Source: Metridium senile
Taxonomy: Eukaryota > Cnidaria > Anthozoa > Actiniaria > Metridiidae
Length of the DNA stretch: 64,000 bases
Assembly: GCA_949775045.1 (NCBI GenBank)
Contig: OX459102.1
Span: 6,506,185-6,570,184 of the forward strand
Direction of reading: 5' to 3'
The translations under genes and the position numbers were made by a program. How positions within the stretch are numbered: position 1 is the stretch's first letter; each line of letters begins with the position of its first letter. Positions 57,501-64,000 of this stretch are shown here, in pieces. The notes under the pieces were generated by a model. It was given only the letters and a program-made list of their open reading frames with translations, had not been told where the DNA came from and made no database searches.

Positions 57501-60500
57501 TACCATCAACATCATCAACAACAATATCATTAACTTTATTATCATCAACATAATCAACAACAATATCATTAACTTTATTACCATCAACATCATCAACAAC
57601 AATATCATTAACATCATTACCATCAACATCATCAACAACAATATCATTCACATTATTATCATCAACATCATGATTATCATCATTACCATCAACAACAATA
57701 TCATTAACTTTATTACCATCAACATAATCAACAACAATATCATTAACTTTATTACCATCAACATCATCAACAACAATATCATTAACTTTATTACCATCAA
57801 CATAATCAACAACAATATCATTAACTTTATTATCATCAACATCATCAACAACAATATCATTGACTTTATTATCATCAACATCATCAACAACAATATCATT
57901 AACTTTATTACCATCAACATCATAATTATCATCTTTATTTGTGAACAAATACTAACGTATTGTTTGGATTCTCTTGTTTTGACACTGCAACAAGATGGGG
58001 GAGTCAAAATTAATGTTGTATAGTCATCCATTCATCCATTTATTCATTGGTTCATCCATACATTCTTTCTTTCCTTAGTCCATTCATTAAATCATCTATC
58101 CCATTAATTTATTTATTCATTTATCTAATCAATCATTTATTAATTCGCTCGTCCATCTATTCATCCATTCATTCATTCATTCATTCATTAAATCATCTAT
58201 CCCATTCATTTATTCATTTATTTATCTCATCAATCATTCATCGTCCAGGTCCCTGCTCCAATAAATTCATTGTTTGGCTGTGTATTATGCCCTTAATTTG
58301 ACCATATATGGTCATTTGGCGGAAAATTTGAATTTCTTTCATTAGCTGTAACTTCACGCCAATTTATCTGATTTATATTTTTTTTTACGGTAAATAATCT
58401 TTTTGCAACGTTGCAACGTTGTTACTAAAAATAGATGCCACTTATGACGTCATAATTTCAAGAATCGTCAAAAAACCCTGCACAATTGTAAAGTTTTTGA
58501 ATTTTTTTTTCATCTAAATCAGATTTTCTTACGTCTCGTGATTTAATTTTTATAGCAACTGCTCCTTTTTGAGCCAAAAAATAATTCAAGATTCTTCAGG
58601 GAGAAAAAGCCATAGTAACCGAGCATCGTGCATCCATTCATTTAATCATTTATTATTTAATTTGTTCATCCATTCATTCATTCTACAACTCACACTTCAG
58701 TAAGCAACTTTTCTTTTTCTTCATATTTCTGAAAGACAAAACAATCGGTAATATACACTTTAGTCCAATAGCATTACTATTATATGGAAACAAGTTTCAA
58801 CAGTGGATGGATTCAAGTCACTGCTCTTGGGGGGAGGGGGAGGGGGTGTAGCAGAATTGTCCCTGAGATCTACAAAAACATAATTCCTACATAAATAATA
58901 TCAAAATTGTAATAATATTTTATACTAATTGAAGTGGAAGTTTACCATTGGTTTTAATAACAACAACAACAGCAACAAACAACAACAACAATCGTATATT
59001 AAGTACCAATAATTAAATAAAAAGAATTACAAATATAATTAGAGACTTAAATACGTGGTACAAGCTATCTACCATAACCTCAAGGGCTAGCCTAGGTAAA
59101 ATATATAATGGTAATATAAGTCTATCTAAAATAAAAAGTTATGGTTGATACGATTGGTAGTAAAAAAAGAAGTATATAGTAATAGAAAAAAAAGAAAGAA
59201 AAGGAAAAGGATGGATCAAATGTCTACTACTGATATATAACTGAAACCTTTTTGGGAAATATGAATATTCTCAGCAAGAGTATGAGCGGAGTAATTCATC
59301 ACTCAGCCTCTTTAAATTTATTTCTATTTACTTGTTTTTTTTTAGAGTTTCATCAATTGAATTCCAGCATTTTGCTCACGAATACTATCAAAACAGGTAG
59401 AGCTTCAATTGGACCGTTAAAATTTCAAGCCCGCAAGAGCGAATGTTTGATCAAGTGACGGGTTAAAAGTTATCACATGACGTACACGAGGGTAGCTTCC
59501 CGCGCTGTATTCTGTGTTGGTTGTTATGTTAGTATCCTGAAATACGATTACCACCATTCTCTAAAATACAATCAATGATTTGCCCTCTAATTTCATGGCA
59601 AACTGGTTTCCCTTTTTCATAATAGCGTCCTTTCGCGTGTTTGCTGACTGCTCACGTGATAGTTTTTAACCCATCACATGATCAAAAATTCGCTTTCTCG
59701 GGATCGAAATTCCAGCGGTCCAATTGAAACTCTACCTGTTTTGATAGTATCTTATATTGAATTTCCCAAAATTAGTTCTTACTTTTGGAAACGAAAAGGT
59801 AATCCCAATGCTCCTTTTGATTTTACTGCAAACAAGAGCAATGTGGGATTTCCAACTAAAGTGATTGTCTAAAACAACGCCTAAATACTTAATGTTAGTC
59901 TCTTGTTTAAGACTTTTGTTATTGATATATACATGCAGGTCATAAGATAGTTTCTTTTTAATATTTAGACTATTATTTAGTGGTAATATTTAAAGAGTTA
60001 TTTGAAAATGTCTCACCTACCATTAATTGACTTTTCAAATTTACAACATGAGTTGTGTATAAGTTGATGTCGTTTTGTGCTGCCTAAAAAAAACATAGTT
60101 TTTAAAAACTAATCGCTAAATATTAATGCAGTGATTGTAAAACGCCTTCAATAGCCGTCCGCGGTACACATGATAATTGTCGTATTGACACAATGTTGGT
60201 TATATTACATTAAAACTACACTACACTACACTACACTACACTACACTACACTACACTACACTACACTACACTACACTACACTACACTACACTACACTACA
60301 CCACACCACACCACACCACACCACACCACACCACACCACACCACACCACACCACACCACACCACTGCACTGCACTGCACTGCACTGCATTATACACTACA
60401 CTAAATTTCATAAAACTACATTACATTACAAAATGTGAAACCTACCGCTATTTCGTTGTTAAGTTCATGAACATCGTTTTTAGCTACCTAAAAAAAACAC

Positions 60501-61166
60501 AATTGTTAGTTTAAATAAATCGTTATAACATAAAACATCGCACAGAATTCTATTGTCGTCTTTTTGGACATTTGCTTACAGCCCGCAAATTATTCTAAAT
60601 CGATGTTGGATTGATGTTGAAAGAGTTTAAACACGTTTAAACTTTGTTTTAACATCCATTCAACATTCTTTTATTCTGTGAATGTTGAATCGGAGTTGAA
60701 GTGGTTTGCACTCCGTTCACCATTGTTGACTACACCAATGCGCCGTTTAGTGGTCTTTCAAATACGTAAATAACACGTTTCAACAATATTGAAAAGGGGT
60801 GGCAAACGGTTTCAAAATTATCATTCAACAAAATCGAACAGATGTTGATTACATTACATTACATTACATAACATTGCATTGCATTACGTATATACATTAC
60901 ATCCTCGGCTTTAAAATTCTTTTTTACCATTTCAAATTGTTTATTTTTATTCAAAGATTCCTCATGAATAATTAATTCGCTTTAGAAGTAGTTCAAAGGC
61001 CTCCAATTCCGACTGGCTTCGCCTCGGACTGGAAACCCTCGTCCAGTACTCATTGTCGGCCTTTAAACATTACTTAAACTACATTACAAATTGTGTCCCC
61101 TACCTCTAGCTCTTTCTTCAACTTTTTAATTTGATCTACGTACTTTGTTCTCTCGTTTTGGGCTTC
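51511..61166 (-). CDS. Micro-exon gene encoding a coiled-coil protein (17 exons, 5' end not in window)
   Basis: Minus-strand exons, 5' to 3': 61104-61166 (63 nt), 60446-60487 (42), 60021-60083 (63), 58694-58728 (35), 57957-57984 (28), 57237-57271 (35), 56639-56699 (61), 55992-56020 (29), 55896-55914 (19), 55474-55506 (33), 55237-55259 (23), 54741-54801 (61), 53772-53800 (29), 53678-53696 (19), 52498-52530 (33), 52263-52285 (23), 51511-51547 (37, ends TAA). Every border is AG/GT, most donors match GTAAGT, GTGAGT, GTTAGT or GTAGGT, and the phases join without conflict to 633 nt (210 residues plus stop). Peptides include DQIKKLKKELE, NDALLKEEMKKLQEEN-like segments, ILLEEKRISSQIEDLK, VQIKKNQDLVN and NKLEQQTR. 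They are charged with leucines in heptad spacing, so a long coiled coil is predicted, probably as an oligomer or scaffold. No signal peptide is visible in this part. The family is not recognised. Five exons occur twice as a 55-codon module. Confidence 0.75.
51740..51840 (+). repeat. (TTCC)n microsatellite
   Basis: Nearly pure CCTT repeats, in the last intron of the micro-exon gene. Confidence 0.95.
52590..52935 (+). repeat. (CAAACAGA)n octamer array
   Basis: CAGACAAA repeats between exons 52498-52530 and 53678-53696. The minus-strand CLSVCLFV frame is repeat translation. Confidence 0.95.
52949..53622. mobile_element. 674-bp near-perfect palindrome (foldback insertion)
   Basis: Two ~331-bp arms (52949-53279 and 53291-53622) are inverted copies with few mismatches around an 11-bp loop. 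The ends are CCAAGGGCACCAG and CTGGTGCCCTTGG. The equivalent intron of module copy 1 (~55843) reads GGAAGACAGACAG without it, so it inserted after, or in only one copy of, the module duplication. A GAAG(A/G) flank on each side suggests a ~5-bp target duplication. Confidence 0.9.
55030..56720 (-). repeat. Intragenic module duplication, copy 1
   Basis: Carries exons 56639-56699, 55992-56020, 55896-55914, 55474-55506 and 55237-55259. Exon lengths (61, 29, 19, 33, 23) equal those of copy 2. The 19- and 33-nt exons are identical in peptide, while the 61-nt and 29-nt exons have diverged (IENDNALLKEEMKKLQEENI against LVKDNDLLKEEMKKLQEQNN). Confidence 0.85.
55565..55730 (+). repeat. (CGAACAGA)n octamer array
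   Basis: GACGAACA repeats, a variant of the octamer in module copy 2. Confidence 0.95.
56720..57120 (+). repeat. (GATGGTGGT)n trinucleotide satellite
   Basis: GAT/GGT triplet runs, becoming nearly pure GGT at 56930-57060. Intronic. Confidence 0.93.
57300..57940 (+). repeat. 39-bp minisatellite built from ATC/AAC triplets
   Basis: CATCAACAACAATATCATTA plus ACTTTATTACCATCAACAT-like units repeat about 14 times. Intronic, next to the 28-nt exon. Confidence 0.93.
58020..58260 (+). repeat. (ATTC)n-rich degenerate repeat
   Basis: CATTCATTCATT-type sequence, imperfect, recurring at 58630-58680. Confidence 0.8.
58262..58690. other. Intron sequence, nothing recognised
   Basis: Intron between exons 57957-57984 and 58694-58728. 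TTGCAACG is directly repeated at ~58405. No other feature. Confidence 0.4.
59240..59985 (-). pseudogene. LINE (CR1/L2-type) RT fragment split by a foldback element
   Basis: On the minus strand from ~59985: KKKLSYDLHVYINNKSLK, then NIKYLGVVLDNHFSWKSHI and KIKRSIGI, the conserved region after the RT catalytic core. Beyond the inserted element (59382-59750), CWNSIDETLKKNK followed by a stop is the usual C-terminal W-N-S segment. It is intronic in the micro-exon gene, on the same strand. Confidence 0.75.
59382..59750. mobile_element. Foldback element inside the LINE fragment
   Basis: TIRs ATACTATCAAAACAGGTAGA and TCTACCTGTTTTGATAGTAT, continuing inward for ~100 bp (TTCAATTGGACCG against CGGTCCAATTGAA). 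No transposase. TSD not clear. Confidence 0.75.
60205..60425 (+). repeat. (ACTAC)n / (ACCAC)n pentamer array
   Basis: Blocks of CTACA, CCACA and CTGCA pentamers. Intronic. Confidence 0.95.
60560..61080. other. Intron sequence, nothing recognised
   Basis: Contains short (ACATT)n patches near 60850 and an inverted AACATTC/GAATGTT pair at ~60660-60690. Confidence 0.4.
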
Positions 61167-61261
61167 CTAAAAAATTCAACACAATTGTTGGTTTAAATAA
61201 ATCGCTAAATACTAATGCAAACTCATTGCTAATTCCTGATTATTGTTAACCGCCTTCAATA

Positions 61262-61890
61262 GTTACATTACATTACATTACATTACATTACATTACATTA
61301 CATTACATTACATTACATTACATTACATTACATTACATTACATTACATTACATTACATTACATTACATTACATTACATTACATTACATTACATTACATCA
61401 CATTATATGACATTACATTACATTACATTACATCACATTACATCACATTATATGACATTAAATGACATGACATTACATGACATTACATGACATGACATTA
61501 CATTACATTACATTACATTACATTACATTACATTACATTACATCACATTATATGACATTACATTACATTACATTACATTACATTACATCACATTACATCA
61601 CATTACATCACATTATATGACATTAAATGACATGACATGACATGACATTACATGACATGACATGACATGACATTACATTACATTACATTACATTACATTA
61701 CATTACATTACATTACATTACATTACATTACATTACATTACATTACATCACATTACATCACATTACATCACATTACATCACATTATATGACATTAAATGA
61801 CATGACATTACATGACATTACATGACATTACATGACATTACATTGCATTGCATTGCATTGCATTGCATTGCATTACATTACATTACATTA
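61262..61890 (+). repeat. (ACATT)n pentamer satellite
   Basis: ~630 bp of CATTA pentamers, with variant blocks (CATCA, CATGA, TATGA, CATTG) recurring in the same order two to three times, so higher-order duplication occurred. Confidence 0.95.
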
Positions 61891-62217
61891 AAAACTACGA
61901 TCCATAGTTAGTAGAGGGAAATGGTTAGCCCTTTGTTGTATGTTTTTGTACTCTTTTTTTCAAGCGTGACCGTGCATAATCTTTTGTTTCGCAATTAATT
62001 TCGCATAGAAAAAGTTTATGTGGACTCATTTTGCAATTATGATTGGCCATAAGAAAAAGTTGTGCACGGTCAAGACCAGTTCAACTTCCAAATGCAAACA
62101 AAGAAGTACAACAAAAGGTTTCCTAACCAGCCCCCTCTATAAACTAGCTATGCTACGATCCCATCTACTAAGTCAAAAAGATGAAAATTTAGCTCAGTTG
62201 ATATCTAAAGTCTAAAG

Positions 62218-62306
62218 AAGATCAACTCTGTCATTAAATAAACAAGTCGAGGTAAGAGTCTTACCTGGACTTATTTATTTAATAAGTTGATCTTTTTCTC
62301 ATATTC
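62218..62306 (-). pseudogene. Possible dead exon of the micro-exon gene, lying in a small palindrome
   Basis: 62265-62306 on the minus strand has a good acceptor (TTTGTTTATAG) and donor (GTAAGA) around 42 nt reading EYEKKINLLNK and then a TAA before VQ. It resembles exon 58694-58728 (KYEEKEKLLTE). Its 3' half is inverted again at 62218-62255 (AAGATCAACTCTG ... GTCGAGGTAAGAG). It may be a degenerate exon of the same gene. Confidence 0.4.
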
Positions 62307-62655
62307 CTATAAACAAATTAAACAAATTAAAACGTAATTGATAATCGATAATTCGGCATAAATGACATGGATTAGCTTATACGCAAACACTATCAAAGCA
62401 AACATTATATCCATGAAATATAATCAAATTGATAGTACTGTGGAATAGAGCGCAAACATATCTATGAAATCAAATTGCTACTGTGGAAAAGATGGCATAC
62501 ACTATATATCCACGAAATAGACTTTGGAGAGAGTGAAAGCATTCAGTTCATGAATTTAAATTAAACTGCTGCATGTGTTTAGAAAATCGTCTAAATGTAT
62601 GTTAACAAGTTATGAAATCATCAAATTGATTAGATTATTATGATTTTTTATTATG
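62307..62655. other. Intergenic/intronic stretch
   Basis: Contains ACTATATCCATGAAATA-like phrases (~62410, 62455, 62505) reminiscent of the GAGTGCTTACACTATG MITE family. No gene. Confidence 0.35.
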
Positions 62656-62692
62656 ATGTATGTATGTATGTATGTATGTATGTATGTATGTA
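62656..62692 (+). repeat. (ATGT)n microsatellite
   Basis: Nine GTAT repeats. Confidence 0.9.
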
Positions 62693-63080
62693 TACATACC
62701 CACTTATGGGGACCCTAATATAGTTACACACCAGAGTTGTGGGGACCTCAAAAACTTGTGAGGACAACATCAGGTCCCCACAAATAAGTTGCTTTGAAAA
62801 GGCTTAAAAACGCCTAAAAAGCTATTTTCACCATCTTTGGGTGAACGTCCCCAGAAGTCAAATTTGTTTATGTTTTTGACCAAACTGTCCCCACAACTTT
62901 TTTTGGAGTGTAAGTCATTATGACTTAGATTGATAAACCACAAATTGGAGAGTGCTTAGAATGGCTAGAAAACTATGTGAAAAAAATTGGAGTGAATTCT
63001 AAGCTTATTTTCATAGTTTACACACCATACTTAAAATTTTGACATAAACAATTTGTGGGGACCTCATTTTTAAAATATAT
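62693..63080. repeat. Repeat with GTGGGGACC/GGTCCCCAC motifs
   Basis: TTGTGGGGACCTCA (62742) and AGGTCCCCACAA (62771) form a hairpin. GTCCCCAC recurs at ~62888 and GTGGGGACCTCA at 63055. Probably a dispersed element with inverted ends. Confidence 0.5.
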
Positions 63081-63430
63081 TTTTTTGTCAAATTATTGAA
63101 GTTTTGAGTTTTACAGCACTGTTAGTGACTTTTGCTAAGAGTAAACAACAGATAAGAGTTGGATTTCATTTTATTGATTTTAATAGCTGCTTTCTATACT
63201 TCATAAAGTCATTTCAATTATTTACAAGTGATAATTATCAAGCAATAACAAATATTACTGTACTAATTACTGTTCTTTTAAAAACTCATTGTTTTCACTC
63301 TGCTTGCTAAACTGATGGCAATATGCATTATTTATAAGACTAATGCTTCAAGAATAAAATCACTCATACTGTATTAGTAATTAGAGAGAAAACAATTGAG
63401 TTTTTATAAGAACAGTTATTATAATATTCA
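63081..63430. other. Stretch without recognised features
   Basis: AT-rich unique sequence. A 68-codon frame at 63104-63310 shows no domain. Confidence 0.35.
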
Positions 63431-63439
63431 ATTACTTAA

Positions 63440-63560
63440 TATAAATGGAAACTAGCGAGTAAACTAGTATTAGTAGGCAGCATCGGTCTTTGATATAAAC
63501 GATAGGCAATAGAATAAAATTTGTAACTATAAAAACGGATAACTTTTTAATGGTGTTACA
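63440..63560 (+). repeat. Single copy of the 6.3-kb array family
   Basis: GAAACTAGCGAGTAAACTAG, then TTTGATATAAACGATAGGCA and AAATTTGTAACTATAAAAAC follow the array unit order. Confidence 0.8.
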
Positions 63561-64000
63561 AATGTCACTTTAATACCTAATACTTAAAAGATAATCACAG
63601 AGGCACGCCCTCAGCTGTATGCAATATACCCAGGAAAGCTACATATCTCAAAGATTACATATGGAATAATAAGACAGAAAATTAAGTTTTGCACCCTATA
63701 CAGATGGAGCTTGTGGGTATTGTTGCTATCAGTAGGTTACAGTGACTTTCATAATTACATGGCCATCAAAGATCAGATATTTAAATGTTTTTTTTATGAT
63801 AGGTACCGACTGATTACAACACCATTGTATTCTTTTGAATTGCAACCATGATGCAACAGTATTTACCACAAAACTTGCCCACAAGCTTGGATCCAACATA
63901 GAAAAATAGAAAAAGATTGATGGATCAGGAAAAAAAATCAAATTGATATTAACAATTTTGGCTATGGTTCTCAAATGTATTGAAATAATATTTTTAATCT
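63561..64000. other. Window end, no gene recognised
   Basis: An 81-codon minus-strand frame (63729-63974) has no recognisable motif. Upstream exons of the micro-exon gene may lie beyond the window. Confidence 0.3.

Overview
The window is nuclear DNA of an animal, most likely a cnidarian and probably an anthozoan. It is AT-rich and intron-bearing. It holds a single-exon rhodopsin-type GPCR, secreted PAN/apple plus C-type-lectin genes, L1/Tx1-like and other non-LTR retrotransposon remnants, and very many palindromic (foldback) mobile elements and satellites. The taxon is inferred from family resemblance, not from a marker gene. No bacterial, organellar or CRISPR features are seen.

Layout. 0-3.4 kb: four successive tandem arrays with different unit lengths. 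3.7-4.9 kb: a minus-strand peptide-type GPCR. 6.3-7.7 kb: a ~92-bp tandem array split by a composite element that inserted without a target-site duplication (TSD). 8-13 kb: microsatellites and a retroelement C-terminal fragment. 13.3-17.9 kb: foldback elements, and a 5'-truncated LINE with its own TSD that is interrupted by a PIF/Harbinger-like element. 18.9-26.4 kb: a large inverted repeat whose arms were later invaded by two TA-flanked MITEs, a zero-TSD element and a 4.75-kb LINE, the LINE itself carrying two further insertions. 27-30.8 kb: more foldback elements and a tRNA-headed SINE. 31.2-34.2 kb: a 30-bp minisatellite with higher-order repeats that ends next to the start codon of a PAN+CTLD lectin gene (34.3-37.8 kb). 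A second, duplicated CTLD cassette follows at 40.4-43.4 kb, and between the two cassettes lie exons of an unrecognised gene. 43.7-47.5 kb: small repeats and a LINE end. 47.66-50.05 kb: a triplet-phased satellite. 50.1-51.1 kb: a polypurine region.

51.5-61.2 kb: the most unusual locus. Seventeen very small minus-strand exons (19-63 nt), each with GT/AG borders, join in one continuous frame to encode ~210 residues of charged, leucine-heptad coiled-coil protein. Five of these exons (165 nt, exactly 55 codons) occur twice as a tandem genomic module. One module copy has gained a 674-bp near-perfect palindrome in an intron, and the other copy preserves the empty site. The 5' end of this gene probably lies beyond the right edge.

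The genes do not form a pathway. The clear coding content is one receptor, one secreted lectin locus with duplicated lectin cassettes, and one micro-exon coiled-coil gene. Most of the rest is mobile and satellite DNA, and its nesting allows the order of insertions to be read.
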